A stretch of 64,000 nucleotides of DNA, from contig NZ_PCPP01000002.1 of NCBI RefSeq assembly GCF_002979755.1, positions 682,001 to 746,000 of the forward strand. Direction: 5' to 3'. The translations under genes and the position numbers were made by a program. The notes below the pieces were generated by a model. The model saw only the letters and a program-made list of their open reading frames with translations, did no database searches and had not been told where the DNA came from. Numbering within the stretch: the first letter of the stretch is position 1; every line of letters starts with the position of its first letter. Source of the stretch: Chryseobacterium culicis. GTDB lineage: Bacteria; Bacteroidota; Bacteroidia; Flavobacteriales; Weeksellaceae. Below, one piece after another: positions 1 through 8,998 of the stretch.

Positions 1-668
1 GTTACACCGGAGGTGGACACAAAAAGAAATACAGAATTATTGACTTCAAAAGAAACAAAGCAAACGTTGAAGCAACTGTAAAAACTGTAGAGTATGATCC
101 AAACAGAACTGCATTTATCGCTTTACTAGAGTATGCTGATGGAGAGAAGAGATATATCATCGCTCCAAACGGTATCAAAGTTGATCAGAAAGTAATTTCT
201 GGTGAAAGCGTAGAACCAAATGTAGGGAACGCAATGAAGTTGAAAAACATTCCATTAGGTACTGTGATTTCTTGTGTTGAAATGAAGCCTGGCCAAGGTG
301 CTATTTTAGCAAGAAGTGCTGGTTCTTCAGCTCAATTGACTTCAAGAGACGGAAAATATGCAATCATCAAGTTACCTTCAGGAGAATCTAGAATGATCCT
401 TACTGAATGTATGGCAATGATTGGATCTGTTTCTAACTCTGACCACCAGTTAACTGTATCAGGTAAGGCTGGTAGAAGCAGATGGTTAGGTAGAAGACCA
501 AGAACAAGAGCGGTTGTAATGAACCCAGTAGATCACCCAATGGGAGGTGGTGAAGGGCGTTCTTCAGGAGGTCACCCAAGATCTAGAAATGGTATGCCTG
601 CTAAAGGTTACAAAACCAGAAAGAAAAATAAAGCGTCTAACCGTCATATCATATCTAAACGTAAATAA
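1..668 (+). CDS. rplB: 50S ribosomal protein L2, 3' part
   Basis: The reading frame is open from the first base of the window (frame beginning at base 3), so the 5' part lies outside. The translated part matches the C-terminal SH3-like domain and tail of L2, a primary 23S rRNA binder near the peptidyl-transferase centre. The hallmark [13 protein letters not shown] followed by a basic tail ending SKRK is visible. The second histidine of the usual HPHGGGEG is Met here, which as far as I recall is normal in Bacteroidota. The ATG at 234 is an internal methionine, not the start. The gene heads the visible S10-operon genes and ends 2 bp before rpsS. Confidence 0.97.
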   Translation, partial: YTGGGHKKKYRIIDFKRNKANVEATVKTVEYDPNRTAFIALLEYADGEKRYIIAPNGIKVDQKVISGESVEPNVGNAMKLKNIPLGTVISCVEMKPGQGAILARSAGSSAQLTSRDGKYAIIKLPSGESRMILTECMAMIGSVSNSDHQLTVSGKAGRSRWLGRRPRTRAVVMNPVDHPMGGGEGRSSGGHPRSRNGMPAKGYKTRKKNKASNRHIISKRK

Positions 669-670
669 TT

Positions 671-949
671 ATGGCAAGATCACTTAAAAAAGGACCATTC
701 ATTCATCATACTTTAGATAAGAAGGTTCAGACAAACATAGAGTCTGGTAAGAAGACAGTTATTAAAACTTGGTCTAGAGCATCGATGATCTCTCCGGACT
801 TCGTAGGACAAACTATTGCTGTACACAACGGGAAATCTTTTATCCCTGTTTATGTTACAGAAAACATGGTTGGTCACAAGTTAGGCGAATTTTCTCCAAC
901 AAGATCTTTCAGAGGTCATGGTGGTAACAAAAACAAAGGAAGCAGATAA
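671..949 (+). CDS. rpsS: 30S ribosomal protein S19
   Basis: This 92-residue protein has the S19 signature: [10 protein letters not shown] at the N-terminus and [11 protein letters not shown] near residues 68-78. S19 binds 16S rRNA in the head of the 30S subunit with S13. Its length is that of the family. It starts 2 bp after rplB and ends 2 bp before rplV, so it is translated as part of the S10 operon. Confidence 0.97.
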   Translation: MARSLKKGPFIHHTLDKKVQTNIESGKKTVIKTWSRASMISPDFVGQTIAVHNGKSFIPVYVTENMVGHKLGEFSPTRSFRGHGGNKNKGSR

Positions 950-951
950 TC

Positions 952-1350
952 ATGGGATCAAGAAAACAAGATAGTTCAATCGCAAGAAAAGAAGCTAACA
1001 AAGACGTTGTAAAAGCTTCATTAAATAATTGCCCGTCTTCTCCAAGAAAAATGAGATTAGTTGCTGATATCATTAGAGGAGAGCAGGTAGATAAAGCTCT
1101 TTATATCCTAAAATATTCTAAGAAGGATGCTTCTAACAAGTTAGAAAAATTACTTCTTTCTGCTATGGCAAACTGGCAGACTAAAAACGAAGGTGCGGAT
1201 ATTGAAGAAGCTAACCTTATCGTTAAAGAAATCTTCGTGGATAGCGCAAGACAATTGAAGAGACTAAGACCAGCTCCACAAGGTAGAGGGTATAGAATCA
1301 GAAAAAGATCTAACCACGTTACATTAATCTTAGGTAATAAAGAAAATTAA
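952..1350 (+). CDS. rplV: 50S ribosomal protein L22
   Basis: The 132-residue product carries L22 features: an [14 protein letters not shown] helix after a basic N-terminus, and a C-terminal hairpin with [19 protein letters not shown], which lines the nascent-peptide exit tunnel where macrolide-related changes occur. An extra N-terminal stretch of about 20 residues ([15 protein letters not shown]) precedes the core and makes the protein longer than the roughly 110-residue E. coli form. It sits 2 bp after rpsS and 7 bp before rpsC. Confidence 0.96.
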   Translation: MGSRKQDSSIARKEANKDVVKASLNNCPSSPRKMRLVADIIRGEQVDKALYILKYSKKDASNKLEKLLLSAMANWQTKNEGADIEEANLIVKEIFVDSARQLKRLRPAPQGRGYRIRKRSNHVTLILGNKEN

Positions 1351-1357
1351 TCAAGGT

Positions 1358-2107
1358 ATGGGACAGAAGACAAATCCAATTGGTAATAGATTAGGTATCA
1401 TCAGAGGATGGGATTCTAACTGGTTTGGTGGAAACGATTATGGAGACAGAATCGCTGAAGACTACAAAATCAGAAGATACCTTGAGGCTAGATTATCTAA
1501 AGGTGGTATTTCAAAAATCTATATTGAAAGAACACTTAAATTAGTAACAGTTACAATCACTACTGCTAGACCGGGACTTATCATCGGTAAAGGAGGTCAG
1601 GAAGTTGATAAATTGAAAGAAGAATTGAAGAAACTTACAGGTAAGGATATTCAAATCAATATTTTCGAAATCAAAAGACCTGAATTAGATGCTGTACTAG
1701 TTGCTGATAGTATTTCTAAGCAAATTGAAAACAGAATTTCTTACAGAAGAGCTGTTAAAATGGCAATGGCAAGTACTATGAGAATGGGTGCTGAAGGTAT
1801 CAAAGTTCAAATCTCTGGTAGATTGAACGGAGCTGAAATGGCAAGATCAGAATCTTTCAAAGAAGGAAGAATTCCATTGTCAACTTTCAGAGCTGATATC
1901 GATTACCACTGGGCAGAAGCTCACACTACTTACGGTAGATTAGGGGTAAAAGTTTGGATCATGAAAGGTGAAGTTTACGGTAAAAGAGAACTTTCTCCAC
2001 TAGTGGGACAACAGAAAAAAGGAGGTCAGTCAGACAGAGGAAACAGAGGAGGAGACAGAGACAACAGAAGACCTAGAAAAAACAACAACAATAACAATAA
2101 TAATTAA
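1358..2107 (+). CDS. rpsC: 30S ribosomal protein S3
   Basis: This 249-residue protein has the start MGQKTNPIG, a type II KH domain ([11 protein letters not shown], about residues 72-82) and the C-terminal S3 domain. S3 sits at the mRNA entry of the 30S head. The C-terminus is an unusual low-complexity tail rich in Gly, Arg and Asp that ends in eight Asn encoded by alternating AAC/AAT codons. Length variation of this tail by slippage is plausible (inference). A 98-bp spacer with heptad repeats follows, which is unusual inside this operon. Confidence 0.97.
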   Translation: MGQKTNPIGNRLGIIRGWDSNWFGGNDYGDRIAEDYKIRRYLEARLSKGGISKIYIERTLKLVTVTITTARPGLIIGKGGQEVDKLKEELKKLTGKDIQINIFEIKRPELDAVLVADSISKQIENRISYRRAVKMAMASTMRMGAEGIKVQISGRLNGAEMARSESFKEGRIPLSTFRADIDYHWAEAHTTYGRLGVKVWIMKGEVYGKRELSPLVGQQKKGGQSDRGNRGGDRDNRRPRKNNNNNNNN

Positions 2108-2163
2108 AATTTTAGATTAGAAATTTTGAATTTTAAATTACCGTTACTTTTTTAAAATTAAAA

Positions 2164-2198
2164 AAAATCTAAAATCTAAAATCTAAAATCTAAAATTT
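2164..2198 (+). repeat. Heptad tandem repeat (AAAATCT) in rpsC-rplP spacer
   Basis: Four perfect tandem copies of AAAATCT (2164-2191) are followed by a degenerate AAAATTT (2192-2198), ending 7 bp before the rplP start. The upstream half of the spacer (2105-2140) contains T-rich stretches such as TTTTAGATT, partly complementary to the repeat, so the spacer could fold into a long AT hairpin. It is one of several period-7 tracts in this window. Confidence 0.9.
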
Positions 2199-2205
2199 AG
2201 AAATT

Positions 2206-2631
2206 ATGTTACAACCAAAAAGAACCAAATTCCGTAGAGTTCACAAGATGAAGATGAAGGGGAATGCCCAAAGAGGTAGTCAACTTGCTTACGGAACTTT
2301 TGGGATCAAAGCAACGGAAGGAGCTTGGATCACTGCGAGACAAATTGAAGCAGCTCGTATCGCTGCAACAAGATACATGAAGAGAGAAGGTCAACTATGG
2401 ATCAAAATCTTCCCAGATAAGCCAATTACTAAAAAACCAGCGGAAGTACGTATGGGTAAAGGTAAGGGTGCTGTTGAATATTGGGTAGCTGTAGTAAAAC
2501 CAGGTAAAATTATGTTCGAAATCGGAGGGGTACCTTACGATATCGCTAAGGAAGCTTTAAGACTTGCTGCACAAAAATTACCAGTAGTTACTAAATTCAT
2601 CGTTGCTAACGATTTTGTTAAACCTCTATAA
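2206..2631 (+). CDS. rplP: 50S ribosomal protein L16
   Basis: The 141-residue protein begins [19 protein letters not shown] and contains [22 protein letters not shown] and the [19 protein letters not shown] segment typical of L16, a 23S rRNA binder at the A-site/tRNA elbow. Its length is normal. It is the first gene after the 98-bp repeat-containing spacer, and rpmC follows 12 bp downstream of its stop. Confidence 0.97.
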   Translation: MLQPKRTKFRRVHKMKMKGNAQRGSQLAYGTFGIKATEGAWITARQIEAARIAATRYMKREGQLWIKIFPDKPITKKPAEVRMGKGKGAVEYWVAVVKPGKIMFEIGGVPYDIAKEALRLAAQKLPVVTKFIVANDFVKPL

Positions 2632-2643
2632 TCTTTGAATACA

Positions 2644-2829
2644 ATGAAAAATGCTGATATTAAAAATTTAAGCGCGGGTGATATTCAAGCTCAATTAACT
2701 GAAGCAAAAGCTCAATATTCTAAATTGAAATTGGCTCATGCAATCAGCCCAATTGAAAACCCGATTCAAATCAGAGATTTGAGAAAGACAATCGCAAGAC
2801 TAAACACTGAGTTAACTAACAAACAATAA
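2644..2829 (+). CDS. rpmC: 50S ribosomal protein L29
   Basis: This 61-residue helical-hairpin protein starts MKNADIKNLS and contains NPIQIRDLRKTIARLNTEL, the conserved L29 motif. L29 lies near the tunnel exit and helps bind trigger factor and SRP. I place the start at the ATG at 2644. An in-frame TTG three codons upstream is possible, but the ATG gives the family's usual N-terminus. It is tightly packed between rplP and rpsQ. Confidence 0.95.
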   Translation: MKNADIKNLSAGDIQAQLTEAKAQYSKLKLAHAISPIENPIQIRDLRKTIARLNTELTNKQ

Positions 2830-2841
2830 TTTCATTTTACA

Positions 2842-3096
2842 ATGGATAGAAATTTAAGAAAAGAAAGAATCGGAGTGGTTTCCAGCAATAAAATGGAAAA
2901 AACTATTGTTGTTAGTGAAACTACAAGAGTAAAGCACCCGATGTACGGTAAATTCGTTTTGAAAACGAAAAAATATACTGCACACGACGAGAACAACGAA
3001 TGCACAGAAGGTGATACAGTTCTTATCCAAGAAACTAGACCTTTGAGCAAGAGCAAGAGATGGAGATTAGTAAGAATCATTGAAAAAGCTAAGTAA
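2842..3096 (+). CDS. rpsQ: 30S ribosomal protein S17
   Basis: The 84-residue OB-fold protein begins [21 protein letters not shown] and carries the signature [19 protein letters not shown]. It binds 16S rRNA helix 11 early in 30S assembly. It starts 12 bp after rpmC and ends 2 bp before rplN, within the spc-type gene order. Confidence 0.97.
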   Translation: MDRNLRKERIGVVSSNKMEKTIVVSETTRVKHPMYGKFVLKTKKYTAHDENNECTEGDTVLIQETRPLSKSKRWRLVRIIEKAK

Positions 3097-3098
3097 TA

Positions 3099-3467
3099 AT
3101 GTTACAAACAGAATCAAGATTAAAAGTTGCTGATAACACAGGTGCTAAAGAAGTACTAGTTATTAGAGTTCTGGGAGGAACCAGAAGAAGATATGCTTCA
3201 GTTGGTGATAAAATCGTTGTTACTATCAAGGATTCTACACCATCAGGAAACGCTAAAAAAGGTCAGGTATCTAAAGCTGTAGTAGTAAGAACTAAAAAAG
3301 CAGTAAGAAGAAAAGATGGTTCATACATCAAATTCGACGACAATGCTTGTGTATTACTAAACGCAGCGGGAGAAATGAGAGGAACGCGTGTTTTCGGACC
3401 AGTTGCTCGTGAGTTGAGAGACAAAGAATATATGAAAATCATTTCATTAGCTCCTGAAGTACTTTAA
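3099..3467 (+). CDS. rplN: 50S ribosomal protein L14
   Basis: This 122-residue protein begins [19 protein letters not shown] and shows the L14 signature around residues 60-86, with DNACVLLN and [13 protein letters not shown] near the C-terminus. L14 contacts 16S helix 14 in an intersubunit bridge. Its length is exactly that of the family. It lies 2 bp after rpsQ. Confidence 0.98.
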   Translation: MLQTESRLKVADNTGAKEVLVIRVLGGTRRRYASVGDKIVVTIKDSTPSGNAKKGQVSKAVVVRTKKAVRRKDGSYIKFDDNACVLLNAAGEMRGTRVFGPVARELRDKEYMKIISLAPEVL

Positions 3468-3488
3468 TTTTTAAAATTTTTTAAAGAA

Positions 3489-3815
3489 ATGTCAAAGTTA
3501 AAAATAAAAAGAGGAGATAACGTAATCATTACTACTGGTAAGAAAGATATCAAAGGTAAGACTGGTGAAGTTATTGAAGTGATCAAGAAAGAAGGAAAAG
3601 ACCCTAGAGTAATCGTTGCAGGACTTAACATCGTTAAAAAACACGTTAAGCCTTCAGCTTCAAATCCTCAAGGAGGAATTACTGAAAAGGAAGCTTCTAT
3701 TCATATCTCAAACGTAGCTTTAGTTGGTAAAGACGGAAAAGCTATCAAAATCGGTTACAAAATCGAAGGAGATAAGAAAGTGAGAGTTAACAAAGCAACG
3801 GGTGAAACTTTATAA
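3489..3815 (+). CDS. rplX: 50S ribosomal protein L24
   Basis: The 108-residue product has an N-terminal KOW motif (KIKRGDNVIITTGKKDIKGKTGEV) and NIVKKHVKPSASNPQGGITEKE, both diagnostic of L24, an assembly initiator for the 50S subunit. It begins 21 bp after rplN across an AT-only spacer, and 11 bp separate it from rplE. Confidence 0.96.
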   Translation: MSKLKIKRGDNVIITTGKKDIKGKTGEVIEVIKKEGKDPRVIVAGLNIVKKHVKPSASNPQGGITEKEASIHISNVALVGKDGKAIKIGYKIEGDKKVRVNKATGETL

Positions 3816-3826
3816 TTTGAATTAAC

Positions 3827-4378
3827 ATGGAATTTATAGCAAGACCCAAAAAAATATACAAAGAGCAAATTGTTCCTGCAATGATGGAAGAATTTGGGTA
3901 CAAGTCAATCATGCAAGTACCTAGATTAGAGAAAATCGTTGTATCACAAGGTTTAGGAGATGCTACTGCAGATAAGAAAATTATTGATTATGCTGTAGAA
4001 GAATTGACAAACATTACAGGTCAGAAAGCAGTAGGAACTATCTCTAAGAAAGATGAGGCTGCATTCAAACTTAGAAAAGGTATGCCTGTAGGTGCAAAAG
4101 TAACGTTGAGAGCTCACAGAATGTATGAGTTCTTAGACAGACTTACTGCTTCTGCTTTACCTCGTATCAGAGATTTCTCTGGAATCAAAGCTGACGGTTT
4201 TGATGGTAGAGGTAACTACAACTTAGGTATTACTGAGCAGATTATCTTCCCTGAAATCGTGATTGACAAAGTGAAAAAAATCCAAGGGATGGACATCACT
4301 TTCGTTACGACTGCGAAAACAGATAAAGAAGCTAAAGCATTACTAACTCACTTCGGTTTACCATTTAAAAAGAACTAA
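3827..4378 (+). CDS. rplE: 50S ribosomal protein L5
   Basis: This 183-residue protein contains [34 protein letters not shown] and the C-terminal [18 protein letters not shown] typical of L5, which binds 5S rRNA and the P-site tRNA elbow. Its length matches the family (about 180). The neighbours are rplX, 11 bp upstream, and rpsN, 3 bp downstream. Confidence 0.97.
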   Translation: MEFIARPKKIYKEQIVPAMMEEFGYKSIMQVPRLEKIVVSQGLGDATADKKIIDYAVEELTNITGQKAVGTISKKDEAAFKLRKGMPVGAKVTLRAHRMYEFLDRLTASALPRIRDFSGIKADGFDGRGNYNLGITEQIIFPEIVIDKVKKIQGMDITFVTTAKTDKEAKALLTHFGLPFKKN

Positions 4379-4381
4379 GAA

Positions 4382-4651
4382 ATGGCTAAAGAATCAATGA
4401 AAGCGCGTGAGCGCAAAAGAGAAGCACTAGTTGCTAAATACGCTGCTAAAAGACAAGCTCTTAAAGAAGCTGGTGATTACGAAGGACTTCAAAAATTACC
4501 TAAAAATGCTTCTCCTGTAAGATTACACAACAGATGTAAACTAACAGGTAGACCAAGAGGATACATGAGAACGTTTGGTATTTCCAGAGTAACTTTCAGA
4601 GAAATGGCAAACAACGGTCTTATCCCAGGTGTAAGAAAAGCTAGTTGGTAA
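4382..4651 (+). CDS. rpsN: 30S ribosomal protein S14, zinc-free type
   Basis: The 89-residue S14 has the C-terminal [27 protein letters not shown] signature. It is the longer form without the paired CxxC zinc knuckle; the single Cys belongs to NRCKLTGR. S14 helps assemble the 30S head. It follows rplE by 3 bp. A 145-bp spacer with a terminator-like hairpin separates it from rpsH, which is unusual because these genes are normally adjacent. Confidence 0.97.
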   Translation: MAKESMKARERKREALVAKYAAKRQALKEAGDYEGLQKLPKNASPVRLHNRCKLTGRPRGYMRTFGISRVTFREMANNGLIPGVRKASW

Positions 4652-4702
4652 TAATTACTAATTAAAAATCGGGACAATTAAGTTGTCAAGATACTAAAGA
4701 AT

Positions 4703-4740
4703 AAATATCAGACCGAAGTTTTCTGAAGTCTGATATTTTT
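4703..4740 (+). terminator. Terminator-like hairpin inside the spc operon
   Basis: A perfect 11-bp stem (4703-4713 with 4728-4738) closes a 14-nt loop and runs into a U-rich end (TATTTTTCTC). It has the form of an intrinsic terminator or attenuator. It lies between rpsN and rpsH, so full termination would cut off the rest of spc. Partial read-through or a downstream promoter is inferred. Confidence 0.7.
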
Positions 4741-4796
4741 CTCTTCAAGTCTTTTCAATACTGATTGTTCTTTAACCAATAATTTATAAAAGAAAA

Positions 4797-5195
4797 ATGG
4801 TAACAGATCCAATTTCAGATTTCCTAACAAGAGTAAGGAACGCACAAAGCGCAGGCCACAAAGTGGTGGAAATTCCTGCATCGAAAATCAAAAAGGAGAT
4901 TACTAAGATCCTATTTGATCAAGGGTATATCTTAAACTTCAAGTTTGAAGATAACGCTGTTCAAGGAGTGATCAAAATCGCTTTAAAGTACGATAAGCAA
5001 ACTAACAAACCTGCTATTAAGTCTATTCAAAGAGCTTCTAGACCAGGTTTGAGACAGTACAAAGGTTCTACTGAACTTCCAAGAGTACTAAACGGTTTGG
5101 GTATTTCTATCATCTCTACTTCTAAAGGAGTAATGACTGACAAGAAAGCTAGAGAAGAGAAAGTAGGCGGTGAAGTAATCTGCTATGTTTATTAA
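4797..5195 (+). CDS. rpsH: 30S ribosomal protein S8
   Basis: The 132-residue protein begins MVTDPISDFLTRVRNA and ends with GISIISTSKGVMTDKKAREEKVGGEVICYVY, both diagnostic of S8. S8 binds the central 16S domain, and in E. coli it represses spc translation at the rplE leader; no equivalent site was identified here. It is the first gene after the 145-bp spacer containing a terminator-like hairpin. Confidence 0.97.
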   Translation: MVTDPISDFLTRVRNAQSAGHKVVEIPASKIKKEITKILFDQGYILNFKFEDNAVQGVIKIALKYDKQTNKPAIKSIQRASRPGLRQYKGSTELPRVLNGLGISIISTSKGVMTDKKAREEKVGGEVICYVY

Positions 5196-5212
5196 TTTTT
5201 AATCAGAGGAAA

Positions 5213-5758
5213 ATGTCAAGAATTGGTAAAGCAATTATAACAATTCCAGCAGGAGTTACAATCACTGAAAACAACGGTGTAGTAACTGTAAAAGGAGCTA
5301 AAGGAGAACTTTCTCAAGAGCTTACAGCAGGAATTACTGTAGAACAAAAAGATGGCGAACTGAATGTAAACAGACCATCTGATACTAAACAACACAAAGC
5401 GCTTCACGGTTTATACAGAGCGTTAATCAACAACATGATTGTTGGTGTAAATACAGGTTTCGAAAAGAAACTAGAACTAGTAGGGGTAGGATATAGAGCT
5501 TCACACGCAGGTCAAAAACTTGAGTTAGCTTTAGGATTCTCTCACGGTATCGTATTAGAACTTCCTAGCGAAGTAAAAGTTGATACATTGACTGAAAAAG
5601 GTAAAAACCCAATTATTACTTTAACGTCTCACGACAACCAACTTCTAGGAATGGTAGCTGCAAAGATCCGTTCTTTCAGAAAGCCTGAGCCATACAAAGG
5701 AAAAGGTGTAAGATTCGTAGGAGAAATTGTTAGACGTAAAGCTGGTAAATCTGCTTAA
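5213..5758 (+). CDS. rplF: 50S ribosomal protein L6
   Basis: This 181-residue protein has the duplicated L6 fold. MSRIGKAIITIPAGV opens domain 1, and domain 2 ends with PEPYKGKGVRFVGEIVRRKAGKSA, the family signature. L6 binds the sarcin-ricin loop region of 23S rRNA. It is 17 bp downstream of rpsH and 15 bp upstream of rplR. Confidence 0.97.
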   Translation: MSRIGKAIITIPAGVTITENNGVVTVKGAKGELSQELTAGITVEQKDGELNVNRPSDTKQHKALHGLYRALINNMIVGVNTGFEKKLELVGVGYRASHAGQKLELALGFSHGIVLELPSEVKVDTLTEKGKNPIITLTSHDNQLLGMVAAKIRSFRKPEPYKGKGVRFVGEIVRRKAGKSA

Positions 5759-5773
5759 TAAATTATAAGTATT

Positions 5774-6127
5774 ATGGCATTAAGTAAATTAGAAAAAAGA
5801 ATAAGAATCAAAAGAAGAGTAAGAGGGAAAATCTCTGGATCTTCTGAATTGCCAAGATTATCTGTATACAAAAGTAATAAGGAAATTTACGCTCAGTTAA
5901 TCGACGATAAAAATGGTAAAACTTTAGCATCAGCTTCTTCAAGAGAGAAAGGTGTAGACGCTAAAGGTACTAAGACTGAAGTTTCTGCTGCTGTTGGTAA
6001 AGCTATCGCTGCTAAAGCTATCGCTGCAGGAATCGAAAGTATTGTATTTGACAGAAACGGTTTCGTATATCACGGTAGAGTAAAAGCTCTAGCTGATGGT
6101 GCGAGAGAAGGAGGACTTAAATTCTAA
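5774..6127 (+). CDS. rplR: 50S ribosomal protein L18
   Basis: The 117-residue product has a basic N-terminus ([17 protein letters not shown]), the [18 protein letters not shown] core and a C-terminal [24 protein letters not shown], all typical of L18. L18 binds 5S rRNA and carries it to the 50S central protuberance. Its size is normal, and it lies between rplF and rpsE in conserved order. Confidence 0.97.
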   Translation: MALSKLEKRIRIKRRVRGKISGSSELPRLSVYKSNKEIYAQLIDDKNGKTLASASSREKGVDAKGTKTEVSAAVGKAIAAKAIAAGIESIVFDRNGFVYHGRVKALADGAREGGLKF

Positions 6128-6146
6128 TCATTAAATTTCGGAAAAT

Positions 6147-6668
6147 ATGTTAGGACTAGATAATATAGAAAGAGTAAAACCGGGAGGATTAGAATTAAAA
6201 GATCGTCTCGTAGCTGTTAACAGAGTAACAAAAGTAACTAAAGGGGGTAGAGCTTTCGGATTTTCTGCTATTGTTGTAGTAGGAAATGAAGAAGGTATTA
6301 TCGGTTTCGGTTTAGGAAAATCTAAAGAGGTTGCTTCTGCAATTGCTAAAGCAGTTGAAGACGCTAAGAAAAACCTTGTGAAAGTTCCTGTAATGAACCA
6401 TACTATTCCTCACCAAACTACTGCTAGATACGGTGGTGCAGATATCTTCTTAAGACCTGCTTCTCACGGTACAGGACTTATCGCCGGTGGTGCGGTAAGA
6501 GCGGTATTGGAATCAGCTGGTATTCACGATATCCTTTCAAAATCTAAAGGATCTTCTAACCCTCACAACGTGGTGAAAGCTACTTTCAAAGCGTTATTGG
6601 ATATCAGAAGACCTGAAGAGATCGCTAGAATGAGAGGAGTTTCTCTAAGTAAAGTGTTTAACGGTTAA
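6147..6668 (+). CDS. rpsE: 30S ribosomal protein S5
   Basis: This 173-residue protein has the S5 double-stranded-RNA-binding domain ([20 protein letters not shown], about residues 21-40) and the C-terminal domain with [21 protein letters not shown]5 affects decoding fidelity at the 530 loop. It is 19 bp after rplR and 11 bp before rpmD. Confidence 0.97.
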   Translation: MLGLDNIERVKPGGLELKDRLVAVNRVTKVTKGGRAFGFSAIVVVGNEEGIIGFGLGKSKEVASAIAKAVEDAKKNLVKVPVMNHTIPHQTTARYGGADIFLRPASHGTGLIAGGAVRAVLESAGIHDILSKSKGSSNPHNVVKATFKALLDIRRPEEIARMRGVSLSKVFNG

Positions 6669-6679
6669 TAATAAAAACA

Positions 6680-6856
6680 ATGGCAACAATTAAAGTAAAG
6701 CAAGTAAGAAGCGCTATTGGTAGAACAAAAACCCAAAAGAGAACGCTTGAAGCATTAGGATTAAAAAAACTTCACCAAGTTGTAGAGCACGAAGCTACTC
6801 CTTCTATCTTAGGAATGATAGCTGCTGTAGGTCACTTACTAGAAGTTCAAAAATAA
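6680..6856 (+). CDS. rpmD: 50S ribosomal protein L30
   Basis: A short gene of 58 codons starts at ATG 6680 and stops with TAA at 6854-6856. The translation begins MATIKVKQVRSAIGRTKTQ and contains LGLKKLHQVVEHEATPSILG, matching the compact bacterial L30 (about 58-60 residues). It fills the 209-bp gap between rpsE and rplO exactly where L30 is expected in the spc operon. Confidence 0.96.
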   Translation: MATIKVKQVRSAIGRTKTQKRTLEALGLKKLHQVVEHEATPSILGMIAAVGHLLEVQK

Positions 6857-6877
6857 TTTTATAAAAGAGAAATTAAA

Positions 6878-7327
6878 ATGAATTTAAATAACATACAACC
6901 TGCTGCAGGATCTACTTTCAACTCAAAAAGAATTGGTAGAGGTCAAGGTACAGGAAAAGGAGGTACTTCAACAAAAGGACACAAAGGTCAGAAAGCTAGA
7001 GCTGGTTATTCTCAGAAGATCGGTTTCGAAGGTGGACAGATGCCTTTACAAAGAAGATTACCTAAATTCGGATTCAAAAACGTAAACAGAAAAGAGTTTA
7101 GAGGTGTTAACCTTGATACTATCCAAACTTTAATCGAGAACAAATCCATCACTGGAGAGATCACGAAAGAAGTTTTAGTAGCAAACGGGATCGTTTCTAA
7201 AAACGAATTAGTGAAAATTATGGGTAGAGGAGAATTGAAATCTGCGATTTCAATCTCTGCTGATAAATTCACGAAATCTGCTGAAGAGCTTATTGCTAAG
7301 GCAGGTGGAAAAGCAATTACCTTATAA
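6878..7327 (+). CDS. rplO: 50S ribosomal protein L15
   Basis: The 149-residue protein has the glycine- and lysine-rich N-terminal arm of L15 (RIGRGQGTGKGGTSTKGHKG) and the GFEGGQMPLQRRLPKFGF motif. L15 is a late assembly protein that penetrates the 23S core. It lies 21 bp after rpmD and 9 bp before secY, the conserved order. Confidence 0.97.
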   Translation: MNLNNIQPAAGSTFNSKRIGRGQGTGKGGTSTKGHKGQKARAGYSQKIGFEGGQMPLQRRLPKFGFKNVNRKEFRGVNLDTIQTLIENKSITGEITKEVLVANGIVSKNELVKIMGRGELKSAISISADKFTKSAEELIAKAGGKAITL

Positions 7328-7336
7328 TACTTACTA

Positions 7337-8716
7337 ATGAAAGAATTTATACAAACACTTAAAAATATTTGGAGTCTTAAAGAATTGAGAGATAAAATTC
7401 TCTTCACTTTAGGTATTATCCTTGTGTATAGATTCGCATCTTATATCTCACTTCCAGCAATTAACCTTGCAGAAGTGGGAGATCTCTTAGAGCATTATAA
7501 AAATCAAGGCGGTAACAAGCAAGGAGCAGGTCTCCTTGGCTTGCTTTCGTCGTTTACGGGGGGAGCTTTCAGCCACGCTTCCGTAATGGCGTTAGGGATC
7601 ATGCCTTATATTTCTGCTTCTATTATTGTTCAGTTGATGGGGATGGCTATTCCTTATCTTCAGAAGCTTCAGAAAGATGGAGAGTCAGGTAGAAATACAT
7701 TGAACCAAATTACAAGATGGTTAACGATTGGAGTTTGTCTGGTACAGGCACCTTCTTACTTAACTTCTATTACTCAATTATTCTTACCATATGCTCAGTT
7801 CCAGTCTGCATACTATGTAGAGCCAAATTCAATCATGTTCTGGTTACCAAGTATCGTTATTTTGGTTGCCGGTTCAGTATTTGCAATGTGGCTAGGTGAA
7901 AAGATTACCGATAAAGGTATCGGAAATGGTATTTCTATCCTTATTATGGTGGGAATCCTTTCAAGATTACCTGAGGCATTCGTACAGGAGATGGCCGTGC
8001 AGAACGGTAAAGGAGGAATGGGATCTATCATGATCCTTATTGAAGTATTATTCTGGATGGTGGTAGTTCTTCTCGCAGTAATCTTATCAGTAGCTGTTAG
8101 AAAAATTCCAATTCAGTATGTAAGCAGAGCTCAAGCAAGAGGAGGTGTAAACAAAAATCTTATGCAGGGCGCGAGACAATGGATTCCATTGAAAGTAAAT
8201 GCTGCTGGTGTAATGCCGATTATCTTTGCTCAGGCATTGATGTTCGTACCAGGATTATTAACAAAATTCGATGAGTCTAACACTTTTCTTGCAGGTTTCA
8301 AGAATGTTTTTAGCTGGCAGTACAATGTATTGTTTGCGCTATTAATTATTATCTTCTCATTTTTCTATACTGCAATTACAATTCCGGTAAACCAGATGGC
8401 TGATGATTTGAAGAGAAATGGAGGTTTAGTACCGAAAGTAAGACCCGGTAAAGAGACAGCAGATTACTTAGATGATATTTTATCAAAAATTACCTTGCCA
8501 GGTGCAATTTTTTTATCTATCTTTGCAGTCCTTCCGGCAATTGTGCATGGAAGCTTTGTTCAGACAGATGCGTTTGCCCTATTTTTCGGGGGAACGTCCC
8601 TATTAATTATGGTAGGTGTAATTTTAGATACAGTTCAACAGATTAATACTTATCTGCTGAATCATCATTATGATGGTTTAATGCAGTCTAAACTGTCTAG
8701 AACGACTGGATATTAA
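7337..8716 (+). CDS. secY: Protein translocase subunit SecY
   Basis: This 459-residue polytopic inner-membrane protein has about ten hydrophobic segments and is the pore-forming subunit of the SecYEG translocon. Visible SecY marks are FSHASVMALGIMPYISASIIVQL in TM2, and near the C-terminus VNQMADDLKRNGGLVPKVRPGKET followed by the last helices. It sits 9 bp after rplO and 3 bp before infA. The adk and map genes found between secY and infA in many bacteria are absent here. Confidence 0.97.
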   Translation: MKEFIQTLKNIWSLKELRDKILFTLGIILVYRFASYISLPAINLAEVGDLLEHYKNQGGNKQGAGLLGLLSSFTGGAFSHASVMALGIMPYISASIIVQLMGMAIPYLQKLQKDGESGRNTLNQITRWLTIGVCLVQAPSYLTSITQLFLPYAQFQSAYYVEPNSIMFWLPSIVILVAGSVFAMWLGEKITDKGIGNGISILIMVGILSRLPEAFVQEMAVQNGKGGMGSIMILIEVLFWMVVVLLAVILSVAVRKIPIQYVSRAQARGGVNKNLMQGARQWIPLKVNAAGVMPIIFAQALMFVPGLLTKFDESNTFLAGFKNVFSWQYNVLFALLIIIFSFFYTAITIPVNQMADDLKRNGGLVPKVRPGKETADYLDDILSKITLPGAIFLSIFAVLPAIVHGSFVQTDAFALFFGGTSLLIMVGVILDTVQQINTYLLNHHYDGLMQSKLSRTTGY

Positions 8717-8719
8717 TTT

Positions 8720-8935
8720 ATGGCAAAACAAAAACATATTGAACAAGACGGCGTTATAACGGAAGCACTTTCGAACGCTCAGTTCCGTGTAGAACTTGAA
8801 AATGGGCATATTCTTATTGCTCATATTTCTGGTAAAATGCGAATGCACTATATTAAACTTTTACCTGGTGATAAGGTAAAACTAGAAATGTCTCCCTATG
8901 ATTTAACGAAAGGGAGGATCACATTTAGATATTAA
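8720..8935 (+). CDS. infA: Translation initiation factor IF-1
   Basis: The 71-residue S1/OB-fold protein begins [17 protein letters not shown] and contains [40 protein letters not shown], a near-perfect IF-1. IF-1 occupies the 30S A site during initiation. It starts 3 bp after secY. A 63-bp spacer with a strong hairpin separates it from rpmJ. Confidence 0.98.
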   Translation: MAKQKHIEQDGVITEALSNAQFRVELENGHILIAHISGKMRMHYIKLLPGDKVKLEMSPYDLTKGRITFRY

Positions 8936-8944
8936 AAACATTTA

Positions 8945-8972
8945 GCCAAATGGAATTCTCATTCCATTTGGC
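8945..8972 (+). promoter_or_regulatory. Perfect hairpin between infA and rpmJ
   Basis: A perfect 12-bp inverted repeat (8945-8956 with 8961-8972) encloses a TCTC tetraloop. The following bases (ATTTGTAAAA) are not a proper T-run, so a classical terminator is not well supported. An attenuator, processing site or mRNA-stability element is possible. It separates the spc-like genes ending with infA from rpmJ and the alpha operon. Confidence 0.65.
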
Positions 8973-8998
8973 ATTTGTAAAAAATAAATACTATCAAA

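Noticed and set aside
7012..7407. 131-codon minus-strand open frame opposite rplO and secY
   Set aside because: Antisense to two certain genes; no recognisable features.
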